DNA from: Paeniglutamicibacter cryotolerans | GTDB taxonomy: Bacteria > Actinomycetota > Actinomycetes > Actinomycetales > Micrococcaceae | DNA length: 64,000 nucleotides | NCBI RefSeq assembly: GCF_014190875.1 | Contig: NZ_JACHVS010000001.1 | Coordinates: forward strand, 434,001-498,000 | Reading direction: 5' to 3' | Shown here: piece by piece, positions 1-7,550 of the stretch | Layout of the letters: every line of letters begins with the position of its first letter | Numbering within the stretch: the stretch's first letter is position 1 | Program-made: the position numbers and the translations under genes | The notes under the pieces: generated by a model | Database searches by the model: none | What the model was told of the DNA's origin: nothing | What the model saw: only the letters and a program-made list of their open reading frames with translations

Positions 1-142
1 AGAGGACCGCGCTGATCAGGACCCGCAGTGCCCATCCGCGCCGAAGGCGCAGGATCAGAAAGATCAGCGAGGCAAGGCCCAGGACCCATACGGTTGTGGG
101 CAGCCAGCCGCCCACGAGACTGATCTTGATGAGCGGATTCAT
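1..142 (-). CDS. N-terminus of a membrane protein, cut by the window edge
   Basis: An open frame starts with ATG at 142 and runs off the window with 47 codons visible. It begins MNPLIKISLVGGWLP and carries a strongly hydrophobic stretch at about residues 15-35, followed by a basic patch (RLRRG), so it looks like a first transmembrane segment with the positive side following. An amino-terminal membrane domain of this kind occurs in some actinobacterial esterase-family proteins, but nothing catalytic is visible here, so no function is assigned. The region just upstream of the ATG is only weakly purine-rich. It lies downstream of and co-directional with marP, separated by 121 bases that contain a hairpin. 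Confidence 0.55.
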   Translation of the reverse strand, partial: MNPLIKISLVGGWLPTTVWVLGLASLIFLILRLRRGWALRVLISAVL

Positions 143-193
143 GAGATTTCTTTCTATTTCGGCATCAGTAGGCGGCCATGCTACACGCCGATC

Positions 194-235
194 ACCGGAA
201 TTTGCCGTAGGGTGCGCCTACGGCTCGTTTCCGGT
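194..235 (-). terminator. Nested double-stem hairpin downstream of marP
   Basis: ACCGGAA (194-200) pairs with TTCCGGT (229-235). Inside it CCGTAGG (205-211) pairs perfectly with CCTACGG (217-223) around a five-base loop. It sits 29 bases past the marP stop on the minus strand, as expected for a transcription end. No clear U-tract follows on the minus strand, so it could also be a palindromic repeat unit. Confidence 0.5.
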
Positions 236-263
236 CAATACACAGCCATCTCACCGGATGGGC

Positions 264-1451
264 TCAGTGCGCGGAACATGCGCCGGTGTCCACTCCGCTG
301 ACCCGGCTGCCCGCCTGAACCACGACCGGTGCGATCTCCTGCAGCGACAGCGCATAGCCGACCTTGGCCTCGCCCTTGGCCTTGGCGAAAACCATGCCGA
401 CCACCTTGCCTTGAGCATCCAGCAGGGGCCCCCCGGAGTTGCCCTGGTGGACTGCGGCAGCCAACTGGTAGATCTTCAACAGCGAGGGGTGTTGCCCGTG
501 GATGTCCTGCACCATGACGCTGCGCAGCGACTCCACCACCGCTCCCTGCGCCTTGAACGGACCGCCCGCGGGGAATCCCATGAAGGTTGCGTCGTCGCCC
601 GGGGCCAGATCCCTGCCCAGGTCCAGCGGCGCCAGCGATAGCCCGGGAACGGTCAGGACCGCGGTGTCGGCCACTTCGTCGAAATACACCACGGTGGCGG
701 GAAGCGCCCTCCCGTCCTGGGTGTTGACCACCGGGTCGTCGATCCCGGAGACCACGTGCGCGTTGGTCAATACCCGGTCATTGGCCGCCACGAAACCTGA
801 TCCGGACTGATTCACGCCACAGGCTAACGCGGTGCCGGTGATTTTCACGACCGAGGCCGCGGCCCGTTCAATCGCGCCTCCGAGGAGGACCTCGCCGGGC
901 GCCGGCGCGTTAGACGTGGGCGCGAAGGGTTCAAAAAGCTCGGGGATGGTGTCGCCCATGACGATGGAGCGGGCCTGGGCGATGAAGGATTCGACGGGTT
1001 CGGGAGTGAGTTTCTTGATTGTCCCCAGGACCTGGGAGGAGGCAATCTGTTGGGAGATGAAGGGCATTCCCATGGTCGAGACGGAGTAGGCGATAGCCGA
1101 GATGACCAGCGATGCCACCACGGTATTCGCCACGCCACCTAGAATCCGATCGAAGGTGCGCAGCGCCGGAAGATTAAGCCACAGGCGGATGCGCCGTCCG
1201 ATGGCGGCCCCGATGCCCTGTCCGATGAGGATCAGCACGATGGCGGAGGCAATGACCCAGAACAGCCGCCACCCGGGCGAAGCGACCCAGGTGGACACCA
1301 GCGGGATGGCGAAGAAGGCGGCGGTGCCGCCGGCAACGAAGCCGGCGATGGCCCCCAGCGTCACGAAAAAACCCTTGCGCAGGCCGGAAACCAGGAACCC
1401 CGCCAGCGAGATCAGCAGCAACAGGTCCAACCAGGTGAATCCAAAGAGCAC
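264..1451 (-). CDS. marP: MarP-family membrane-anchored serine protease
   Basis: Trypsin-like periplasmic protease tethered by a CvpA/colicin-V-type membrane domain. In mycobacteria this family supports survival of acid and oxidative stress. Numbered from the upstream GTG at 1466 (400 aa), the protein has about four membrane helices in residues 12-130. The protease domain follows: His237 in LTNAHVV, Asp267 in VADTAVL and Ser344 in HQGNSGGPLL form the triad. Cys216 and Cys397 sit where the M. tuberculosis enzyme has its activity-tuning disulfide. I chose GTG at 1451 (395 aa) because GGGGAG lies seven bases ahead of it, whereas the 1466 GTG has no such site. It is transcribed divergently from crp. 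Confidence 0.9.
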   Translation of the reverse strand: MLFGFTWLDLLLLISLAGFLVSGLRKGFFVTLGAIAGFVAGGTAAFFAIPLVSTWVASPGWRLFWVIASAIVLILIGQGIGAAIGRRIRLWLNLPALRTFDRILGGVANTVVASLVISAIAYSVSTMGMPFISQQIASSQVLGTIKKLTPEPVESFIAQARSIVMGDTIPELFEPFAPTSNAPAPGEVLLGGAIERAAASVVKITGTALACGVNQSGSGFVAANDRVLTNAHVVSGIDDPVVNTQDGRALPATVVYFDEVADTAVLTVPGLSLAPLDLGRDLAPGDDATFMGFPAGGPFKAQGAVVESLRSVMVQDIHGQHPSLLKIYQLAAAVHQGNSGGPLLDAQGKVVGMVFAKAKGEAKVGYALSLQEIAPVVVQAGSRVSGVDTGACSAH

Positions 1452-1628
1452 GCCTCGACTCCCCACTGCGACCGGTGTTGCACCAACGCACGCGGGGGAT
1501 AAATCGACCCGGTGCCCTTACCCTAATAGATTCTAGTTCAGGGCGGCACTGGTCCGCTGCAGTGTGGCATACGTCGGCTTCGGCAGCTCGATGTCCGCGA
1601 TGCTAACCACATTTAGCGCCAAACGGGG

Positions 1629-1671
1629 TGTGGAAGGTGTCACATCGCCACCGACTACGGCACAATAAGAT
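1629..1671 (+). promoter_or_regulatory. Crp/GlxR operator and crp promoter
   Basis: TGTGGAAGGTGTCACA at 1629-1644 matches the Crp/GlxR consensus TGTGA-N6-TCACA at 9 of the 10 specified bases. A -10 hexamer TAAGAT lies at 1666-1671, predicting a start near 1678. The operator centre is then about -41.5, the classical class II activation position covering the -35. This points to autoregulation by cAMP-Crp; the transcription start itself is inferred. Confidence 0.7.
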
Positions 1672-1701
1672 GAGCGCCAACGAAACTTGACAGGAGAATT
1701 C

Positions 1702-2379
1702 ATGGACATCGAGGTATTGCGTCGAGCACCCCTCTTCGCATCACTGGGCGACGAGGTATTCGCCGCACTCACCGAGGAACTCACCGAGGTCGACCTCTCC
1801 CGCGGTGCTTCGGTCTTCCGCGAAGGCGATCAGGGCGACCAGCTCTACTTCATCGTTTCCGGCAAGATCAAGCTCGGCCGCACCTCGGCCGACGGCCGTG
1901 AAAACCTGATCGCAGTGCTGGGCCCGGGCGAACTGTTCGGCGAGATGGCCCTGTTCGACCCGAGCCCGCGCAACGCGACGGCAACAGCCGTTTCGGAAAC
2001 GCGTCTGGCTGGCCTGCGCCACGAAAACCTCCGCAAGGTCATCATGACCAGCCCCGAGGTTTCCGTGCAGCTGCTCCAGGCTCTGGCCTCCCGCCTGCGT
2101 AGGACCAACGAGTCGCTGGCCGACCTGGTGTTCTCCGATGTACCGGGCCGTGTTGCCAAGGCCCTGCTGGACCTGGCAGACCGCTTCGGTCGGCCGGCGA
2201 CCGACGGCATCCTGGTAGCCCACGAGCTGACCCAGGAAGAGCTGGCCCAACTGGTCGGCGCTTCCCGCGAGACCGTGAACAAGGCCCTGGCCGAGTTCGT
2301 GCAGCGCGGCTGGTTGCGTCTCGAGGCCCGTGCCGTGGTCATTCTGGACATCCAGCGCTTGCGCCAGCGCTCGCGCTAG
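1702..2379 (+). CDS. crp: Crp/Fnr-family cAMP-responsive regulator (GlxR type)
   Basis: Global transcription factor of 225 aa, the usual length of actinobacterial Crp/GlxR. The cyclic-nucleotide fold occupies roughly residues 1-115 with the phosphate-binding cassette GELFGEMALFDPSPRNA (residues 76-92). A long dimer helix follows, then a winged helix with the recognition segment LVGASRETVNKALAEF (residues 184-199), which closely matches the Mycobacterium and Corynebacterium proteins. ATG at 1702 has AGGAG five bases ahead; a TTG at 1687 lies upstream of this site and is less likely. The residue after the cassette arginine (Arg90) is Asn91, where Ser or Thr normally contacts cAMP. A strong hairpin terminates the gene at 2395-2449. 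Confidence 0.95.
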   Translation: MDIEVLRRAPLFASLGDEVFAALTEELTEVDLSRGASVFREGDQGDQLYFIVSGKIKLGRTSADGRENLIAVLGPGELFGEMALFDPSPRNATATAVSETRLAGLRHENLRKVIMTSPEVSVQLLQALASRLRRTNESLADLVFSDVPGRVAKALLDLADRFGRPATDGILVAHELTQEELAQLVGASRETVNKALAEFVQRGWLRLEARAVVILDIQRLRQRSR

Positions 2380-2394
2380 CCACTGGATCCACGA

Positions 2395-2449
2395 ACGACG
2401 ATGGCGCCGTTGCTCCCCCTGTGCGGGGAAGCAACGGCGCCATCGTCGT
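2395..2449. terminator. Perfect 20-bp stem terminator between crp and NUDIX gene
   Basis: ACGACGATGGCGCCGTTGCT (2395-2414) is the exact reverse complement of 2430-2449, and CCCC/GGGG extends the stem toward the loop. It lies between convergent genes, so it can serve both strands. Confidence 0.85.
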
Positions 2450-2485
2450 CTGTACGGAGGGCGGGGCCGACCGGGGTCCGAACGG

Positions 2486-3475
2486 CTAGCGCCCGCGGGC
2501 CCTGCCGCCACCTTCGGTGGCCGTGCTGGTGGTGATGTCCAGGAAGTAGTGCCCACCTTGGGCCACCAGTTCCGGGTGGTAGCTCTTGAGCTCGCGCTTG
2601 ACCGACAGGTAGGCCACCGTGCCGCGCGTGGAGGCGATCTTCTCCAGGATGACCTCCACTGCCGGGGTGGTCACCAGGCTCAAAGGAAGTCCGATGGTGT
2701 CTTGTGCACCCGCCTCGTCGCCCAGCGCGGTGGCGCCACGTTCGGCAATGACCTGCGCAGCCGGCATCCAGCCTGCCCAGATTCCCTTGCCGCGCAGCAG
2801 GCTGGGCGTCTGGCGCAGCGGCATCGCCGCTGCGAAATACCAGGTATCGAAACGCCGATGGGCAAAGCCCGGCGAGACCCAGTGCGAGAGCGGGCGCAGC
2901 AGGTCGGTGCGCAGCCCGAGCCCGCGCTTGGAGAGCACCGATTCGAAGGCCTTGTCCTGGCCGGCGACGGCCTCGCGGGCTGCCATCCAATCCTCGGACG
3001 AACAGTTCTCCACGACGGAGAGCACATCGTGTCCGGCGAGCAACACGCCGGTCTCTTCGAAAAGTTCGCGGATGGCGCAAACGATGTGCGCCCGCACCAG
3101 CCGGTGGTCGAGGATTCCGAGCCGTGCAGCCCATTCCGAAAGGCTGGGACCGAACCAGGGGACCTCGTCCTCGTCCGTCGCCTCGATGCTTCCGCCGGGG
3201 AAGGCGATGCTGCCCAGCGGGGAACCTCCGGGCCGATAGCCGAGATAGGTTTCCACGCCCGCGGCGCTGTCGCGGATCAGCACCACCGAGGAGGCACGGC
3301 GCGCGGCCCGTGGCGTGCGTGCCCCGAAGGCAACCCATGATTCCGCCGCATCGTATTGGGTCGGCGGAAGCGGGAAAAGCCGGCGTAGCAGGCCGGTGGA
3401 TGGACGGTCGGGAACGGCGCCGGCTGCTGGGTCGACGCCGTTCCCGGGGAGCCCGGGGTTACTTGAACTCGGCAA
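2486..3475 (-). CDS. NUDIX hydrolase with an interrupted Nudix box
   Basis: 329-residue NUDIX-fold protein. The front of the Nudix box is FPGGSIEATDEDE (about residues 92-104) and the catalytic helix is AIRELFEETGVLL (about residues 133-145), so the REXXEE glutamates are present. The two halves are separated by about 30 residues instead of the usual short spacing, as in the NUDT19/RP2-like group that cleaves CoA-type or related nucleotide diphosphates. The substrate is not deducible. The start is TTG at 3475, preceded by a GAGG site, and it overlaps the end of the RidA gene by 17 bases, suggesting translational coupling. It is the last gene of the minus-strand group and faces crp across the terminator. 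Confidence 0.85.
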   Translation of the reverse strand: MPSSSNPGLPGNGVDPAAGAVPDRPSTGLLRRLFPLPPTQYDAAESWVAFGARTPRAARRASSVVLIRDSAAGVETYLGYRPGGSPLGSIAFPGGSIEATDEDEVPWFGPSLSEWAARLGILDHRLVRAHIVCAIRELFEETGVLLAGHDVLSVVENCSSEDWMAAREAVAGQDKAFESVLSKRGLGLRTDLLRPLSHWVSPGFAHRRFDTWYFAAAMPLRQTPSLLRGKGIWAGWMPAAQVIAERGATALGDEAGAQDTIGLPLSLVTTPAVEVILEKIASTRGTVAYLSVKRELKSYHPELVAQGGHYFLDITTSTATEGGGRARGR

Positions 3476-3947
3476 TCAGTTCAACCTCGACCGGGGCGTC
3501 AAGCGGCAGCACGGCGACGCCGACGGCGGAGCGGGCGTGGACGCCGGCATCGCCCAGGACCTTGACCAGCAGCTCGGAGGCGCCGTTGATGACGCCGGGC
3601 TGGCCGGAGAAGGTCGGATCGGAGGCCACGAAGCCCACGACCTTCACGATGCGGGTAATGCGGTCGAGGTCGCCGATGACCGCCTTGACGGCGGCCAGGG
3701 CATTGACGATGCAGACCTGCGCCAGCTCCTTGGCGGCGTCGGCATCGACCTGCGCGCCGACCTTTCCCGTTGCTGGGAGTTCGCCCTTAATAAAGGGGAG
3801 CTGGCCCGAGGTGTAAACGTGGTTGCCGCTCACGACGGCCGGGACGTAGGCGGCGACCGGGGCCGCGACGGCCGGCAGCTCGATGCCGAGCTCGGCGAGG
3901 CGTGCTTCTACTGCCGAGGTTCCTTGTGTTGACACGGTATTCTCCAT
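3459..3947 (-). CDS. RidA/YjgF-family protein
   Basis: 162-residue member of the RidA (YjgF/YER057c/UK114) family, typically trimeric enamine/imine deaminases that clear reactive 2-aminoacrylate, though many subgroups have unknown substrates. The frame keeps typical core elements: VSGNHVYTSGQLPF (about residues 39-52), the alternating central helix region with NALAAVKAVIGDLDRITRIV, and the end strand VELIAEF. The length is greater than the roughly 130 residues of canonical RidA because of an N-terminal extension of about 25 residues. It starts with ATG at 3947, 9 bases after the DUF4177 stop. It probably forms an operon with DUF4177 and the NUDIX gene. Confidence 0.9.
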   Translation of the reverse strand: MENTVSTQGTSAVEARLAELGIELPAVAAPVAAYVPAVVSGNHVYTSGQLPFIKGELPATGKVGAQVDADAAKELAQVCIVNALAAVKAVIGDLDRITRIVKVVGFVASDPTFSGQPGVINGASELLVKVLGDAGVHARSAVGVAVLPLDAPVEVELIAEFK

Positions 3948-3956
3948 TTTCCGGCG

Positions 3957-4112
3957 CTAGGCCTTGGGACGCTTGAGGTAGGCAACGGGTGCGTTGCCAT
4001 TCGGACCGGGAACGACGGCGACCAGCTCCCAGCCGTCGTCACCCCACTGGTCCAGAATCGCCTTCGTTGCGTGAATGATGAGCGGTAAAGTCGCGTACTC
4101 CCATTTGGTCAT
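3957..4112 (-). CDS. DUF4177-like small protein
   Basis: 51-residue protein beginning MTKWEYATLPL and containing LDQWGDDGWELVAV, the W/GWEL signature of DUF4177 proteins, whose function is unknown. The longer upstream frame is ignored because the motif-bearing portion starts at this ATG and because TAACGT (4120-4125 on the opposite sequence) lies seven bases before it, the geometry of a leaderless transcript. It heads a minus-strand group with the RidA and NUDIX genes and is divergent from the penicillin-binding protein. Confidence 0.85.
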   Translation of the reverse strand: MTKWEYATLPLIIHATKAILDQWGDDGWELVAVVPGPNGNAPVAYLKRPKA

Positions 4113-4149
4113 AACCGATACGTTAGCCGTTCCAAGTAAACTGTTAGGC
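4113..4149. promoter_or_regulatory. Compact divergent promoter of DUF4177 and ponA
   Basis: Only 37 bases separate the two start codons. On the minus strand TAACGT (4125-4120) ends seven bases before the DUF4177 ATG. On the plus strand TAAACT (4137-4142) ends seven bases before the ponA ATG. The minus -10 therefore overlaps the place where the plus -35 should be, so polymerase could hardly occupy both at once. Confidence 0.55.
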
Positions 4150-6519
4150 ATGGCAGCTAGAAAGTCCCCCTTTTTTAATACGGCTACCACCCTGGGCAAG
4201 GTAATTGCCTTCTTCGGGGTGAGCGCTCTCTGTGGCGTGCTTACGGCGGGGCTGATGGTTCCCATCGCCTCCTTGGCCGGAAGCACGGCGTCGGTCGGAG
4301 TCGAGGTCTTTGATGCCCTTCCGTCGGATCTGAAGGGCGAACGGATCTCCGAGCCCTCCAAGATCCTGGCGAAGGACGGTTCGACGATCGCCACCTTCTA
4401 CGCGGAGAACCGCACCCCGGTCCCGCTGAAACAGATCTCTCCCGCGATGCGCAAGGCGATCGTCTCCATCGAGGACGAGCGCTTCTACGAGCACAACGGC
4501 GTCGACCTGCGCGGCATTACCCGCGCCACGGTCAACAACATCACCTCATCCTCGCGCCAGGGCGCCTCGACGCTGACCCAGCAGTACGTGAACAACCTGC
4601 TGCTGAACGCCGATGAAATCAACGGTGTCAACAAGGCAGACCGGACGATCTCCGGCACCGACGGCAAAGACTACGCGGCAAAGCTGCGCGAGGTGAAGTA
4701 CGCCCTCTCCATCGAGAAGGAAATGACCAAGGACCAGATCCTGGCCGGCTACCTGAACCTGGTGCTCTTCTCCGGGCGCAACTACGGCATCCAGGCCGCT
4801 GCCCAGCGCTTCTACTCGGTTGACGCCAAGGACCTGAACATCCAGCAGTCGGCGATGCTCGCCGGCATGGTTCAGCTGCCCAACGTCTACAACCCGATCA
4901 CCAATCCCAAGACGAGCCTCAAGCGTCGCAACACCGTCCTGGCTGCCATGCTCAAGACAAACGCGATTACCCAGAAGCAATACGACAAGGCCGTCAAGAC
5001 CCAGCTCGGGCTCAAGCCAAGCGAAACGAAGTCCGGCTGCATCGCCGCCGATTCGGCGGGCTACTTCTGCGACTACGTCACCAAGCTGGTCCTCTCCGAC
5101 GCGACCTACGGCAAGACCGTCAAGGACCGCGAGAACCTGCTCTACCGCGGTGGCCTGAAGATCACCACCACGCTGGATCCGCGCCTGCAGAAGCAGGCTG
5201 AGCGCGAAACCCGCAACATGATTCCAGCCAACGACTCCTCCAACATCGGTGCGGCGATCGTCACCGTTGAACCGGGCAGCGGCAACATCCTGGCGATGGG
5301 CCAGAACAAGGACTACTCGCTGGATCCGGGCCGGCGCAACACGACTTACAACTTCGCCGTCGACCGGTCCATGGGCGGTGCCGGCGGATTCCAGGGCGGC
5401 TCGACCATGAAGCCGTACACGACCTTGGCCTGGCTCGAGGCCGGCCACCACATGTGGGACAAGATCCAGACCCCGGTGCGCACCTGGTCCACCTCCTACC
5501 AGTGGAAGGCCAGCTGCCTTCCGGGCGGCTCGACCAAAGTGGGCTCGCCCTGGAGGCCTGCAAACGCCGTGAAGTACCCGGGTTCAATGACCGTCGACTA
5601 CGGCCTGCTCAACTCCGTGAACACCGCAACCATCGCCGAGGCTTCCCAGCTCGACCTCTGCGACATCACTAATGCCACTACCCGCCTGGGTGTGATGGAC
5701 AACGGCAACAACATCGATCCGAAGACCGGCGAGGTCTCGAACTACGGCCAGCCGATCTCCGCGAAAAACCCCTCGTTCCTGATCGGTTCGGCACTCATCA
5801 CCCCGTTGGCGCAGGCCACCGCGTTTGCTGCCTTCGCCAACGACGGGGAGTTCTGCGAGAACCGGGCCATCGAGTCGGTCGTCGACTCGGAGGGTAATTC
5901 CTTCAAGGTCAAGCCGGTCACCTGCCGGCAGGAAGTCGACCCGCGCGTCGTTGCCAACATGAACGGCACGATGACGAAGATCGCCAAGGAGAAGATCGTC
6001 CGCGGCGCCATCAACGCACCGATCGCCGGCAAGACCGGTACCAACAACGGCGCAAACTCGACCTGGTTCGTGGGTTACACCACGGGCATGGCTACCGCCG
6101 CCTGGGTTGGGCGTTGGGACAAGGACCAGCAGAAGAACACCTTCAACACCCCGATCAACGGCGTCTCCAGGGCATGGGTCGACTCCCACACCTTCGCCGG
6201 TCCACTGTGGGTCAACTACATGCGTCCCATCGTGAACCTGTACCCCTCAAAAAAGTTCGCTTCCCCAGATGCGGCACCGCGGCAGGCCCCGAAACCGGAC
6301 CCTGCCAAGGCCAAGGCCAAGGCCGACAGCACATCGAACGACAACAGCCAGGCGAAGGACAACAGCCAGGCGAAGGACCGGGCCCAGGCGAAGCCCTCGG
6401 ACAAGACCCGCGGAAACCGCCCGCCATCCCCCCCGGTCAAGAACACCGGTCAGTCGCAGGACAACGGCAAGGGCTCGAACTCCAAGCCCGGTACCGGCGC
6501 ACCCTCGAAGGGTAACTAG
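4150..6519 (+). CDS. ponA: Class A penicillin-binding protein (bifunctional peptidoglycan synthase)
   Basis: 789-residue enzyme that polymerises glycan strands and crosslinks stem peptides outside the membrane. Residues about 17-45 form the membrane anchor. The GT51 domain follows, with the catalytic-glutamate motif SIEDERFYEHNG at residues 106-117 and QGASTLTQQ at 137-145. The transpeptidase carries STMK (Ser418, Lys421), SVN (489-491) and KTGT (628-631). The last 80 or so residues are a charged, Lys/Pro/Gln-rich low-complexity tail with tandem repeats. ATG at 4150 is chosen because the membrane segment starts right after it and a TANNNT hexamer lies seven bases upstream; there is no good Shine-Dalgarno. 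The metallophosphoesterase follows four bases later. Confidence 0.95.
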   Translation: MAARKSPFFNTATTLGKVIAFFGVSALCGVLTAGLMVPIASLAGSTASVGVEVFDALPSDLKGERISEPSKILAKDGSTIATFYAENRTPVPLKQISPAMRKAIVSIEDERFYEHNGVDLRGITRATVNNITSSSRQGASTLTQQYVNNLLLNADEINGVNKADRTISGTDGKDYAAKLREVKYALSIEKEMTKDQILAGYLNLVLFSGRNYGIQAAAQRFYSVDAKDLNIQQSAMLAGMVQLPNVYNPITNPKTSLKRRNTVLAAMLKTNAITQKQYDKAVKTQLGLKPSETKSGCIAADSAGYFCDYVTKLVLSDATYGKTVKDRENLLYRGGLKITTTLDPRLQKQAERETRNMIPANDSSNIGAAIVTVEPGSGNILAMGQNKDYSLDPGRRNTTYNFAVDRSMGGAGGFQGGSTMKPYTTLAWLEAGHHMWDKIQTPVRTWSTSYQWKASCLPGGSTKVGSPWRPANAVKYPGSMTVDYGLLNSVNTATIAEASQLDLCDITNATTRLGVMDNGNNIDPKTGEVSNYGQPISAKNPSFLIGSALITPLAQATAFAAFANDGEFCENRAIESVVDSEGNSFKVKPVTCRQEVDPRVVANMNGTMTKIAKEKIVRGAINAPIAGKTGTNNGANSTWFVGYTTGMATAAWVGRWDKDQQKNTFNTPINGVSRAWVDSHTFAGPLWVNYMRPIVNLYPSKKFASPDAAPRQAPKPDPAKAKAKADSTSNDNSQAKDNSQAKDRAQAKPSDKTRGNRPPSPPVKNTGQSQDNGKGSNSKPGTGAPSKGN
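6340..6393 (+). repeat. 18-bp tandem repeat in the ponA tail
   Basis: GACAACAGCCAGGCGAAG occurs twice back to back (6340-6357 and 6358-6375) and is followed by a diverged third copy to 6393. It encodes DNSQAK-DNSQAK-DRAQAK in the extracellular tail. Slippage here would change tail length in frame. Confidence 0.9.
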
Positions 6520-6523
6520 CACG

Positions 6524-7477
6524 ATGGGCGCCGGTTCGGCGTTATTGCATGGCCTGGGTCGCACGGCCCGCGCCGCTCTCCTGACCGCCGCTGCCGGCAC
6601 CGCCGGTGCCGCGGCGGTGGTCGGTTACGGACTGGCCGAACGCAACAAGTTCGAGCTTCGCACCGAAACCCTGGCACTGCTGCCGCCGGGCTCCCCCGAC
6701 CTGCGGATCCTGCACCTCTCGGACATCCATATGCTGCCCCAACAGGAGCTCAAGCGCCGCTGGCTGCATTCGCTGGCCGAGCTCGAACCGGACCTGGTCA
6801 TCAACACCGGGGACAACCTCAGCCATGCCAGCGGGCTCGCCCCGCTGCTCGACGCTCTGGGTCCGCTGATGGCTTTCCCGGGCGCCTTCGTGCCGGGCTC
6901 CAACTGCTATTTCGCAGCCCGTCCGAAGAACCCGTTCAGCTACCTGAGAAAACGCCGCCATCCGTCGCGGCATTCGCCCGCCGATGCTCTGCCCTGGCCC
7001 CAGATGCACGAGGCCTTCGGCGCGGCCGGGTGGATCAACCTCACCAACCGCAGCCAGTCGCTTCCGGTCAAAGGAATCCGCCTTGACTTCAGCGGCGTGG
7101 ACGACCCGCACCTGAACCTCGACCGCTTTTCCGGCTGGCCCGGCGGTTCCGCTTCCTCGGCCAATGCACCGCACCTGCGCATCGCTCTCGCCCATGCCCC
7201 CTATCAGCGGACCCTGGACTACTTCGCCGGCAACGGGGCGCAGGTCATCTTTGCCGGGCACACCCACGGCGGCCAGGTCTGCATCCCGGGATACGGTGCG
7301 CTGGTCACGAACTGCGACCTGCCGACCTGGCGGGCCCGCGGGCTGAGCTGGTGGGAGTACCGCGGCATCTCCGTGCCGCTGAACGTCTCCGCCGGCATCG
7401 GCACCTCCCGCTTCGCCCCGATCCGCATCGCCTGCAAACCCGAGGCCATTCTGGTCACACTCACGGCAGGCGATTGA
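6524..7477 (+). CDS. Metallophosphoesterase (YkuE-like)
   Basis: 317-residue calcineurin-like phosphoesterase with an N-terminal hydrophobic segment (about residues 15-38), so probably membrane-anchored. Metal-ligand motifs are in order: LSDIHM, NTGDNLSH, PGSNCYF (in place of the usual GNHD), LAHAP and AGHTHGGQ. The variant GSNCYF is notable because the histidine of GNHD is replaced, although related actinobacterial proteins often have GSND at this site. The substrate is unknown; YkuE-type enzymes are cell-wall-associated phosphodiesterases. Its position four bases behind the PBP gene suggests co-transcription and a cell-envelope role. Confidence 0.88.
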   Translation: MGAGSALLHGLGRTARAALLTAAAGTAGAAAVVGYGLAERNKFELRTETLALLPPGSPDLRILHLSDIHMLPQQELKRRWLHSLAELEPDLVINTGDNLSHASGLAPLLDALGPLMAFPGAFVPGSNCYFAARPKNPFSYLRKRRHPSRHSPADALPWPQMHEAFGAAGWINLTNRSQSLPVKGIRLDFSGVDDPHLNLDRFSGWPGGSASSANAPHLRIALAHAPYQRTLDYFAGNGAQVIFAGHTHGGQVCIPGYGALVTNCDLPTWRARGLSWWEYRGISVPLNVSAGIGTSRFAPIRIACKPEAILVTLTAGD

Positions 7478-7528
7478 ACATTCCCAACCCCTTGCCGTAG
7501 ATTAAGCCTGATTGCCCAAGGCAATCAG
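7474..7528 (+). promoter_or_regulatory. Promoter with an operator-like hairpin at +1
   Basis: TTGAAC (7474-7479), an 18-base spacer and TAGATT (7498-7503) form a recognisable promoter, predicting a start near 7510. Precisely there CTGATTGCC (7508-7516) and GGCAATCAG (7520-7528) make a perfect nine-base inverted repeat with a three-base loop. It could be an operator at +1 or a 5' hairpin on the mRNA. The promoter drives the ABC exporter pair. Confidence 0.55.
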
Positions 7529-7550
7529 AACTGATCGGGGTTTGCCACGC

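Noticed and set aside
194..235. Hairpin as a riboswitch or small RNA
   Set aside because: Too short and located after marP; a terminator or palindromic unit is enough to explain it.
1741..2556. 271-codon open frame antisense to crp
   Set aside because: Shadow of the GC-rich crp gene; it has no start signal or family resemblance and crosses the terminator hairpin.
4546..5451. 301-codon open frame antisense to ponA
   Set aside because: Composition is typical for the complement of a coding strand and no domain is recognisable.
6216..6446. Tandem repeats as a CRISPR-like array
   Set aside because: The 18-bp units are contiguous, in frame within ponA and without spacers.
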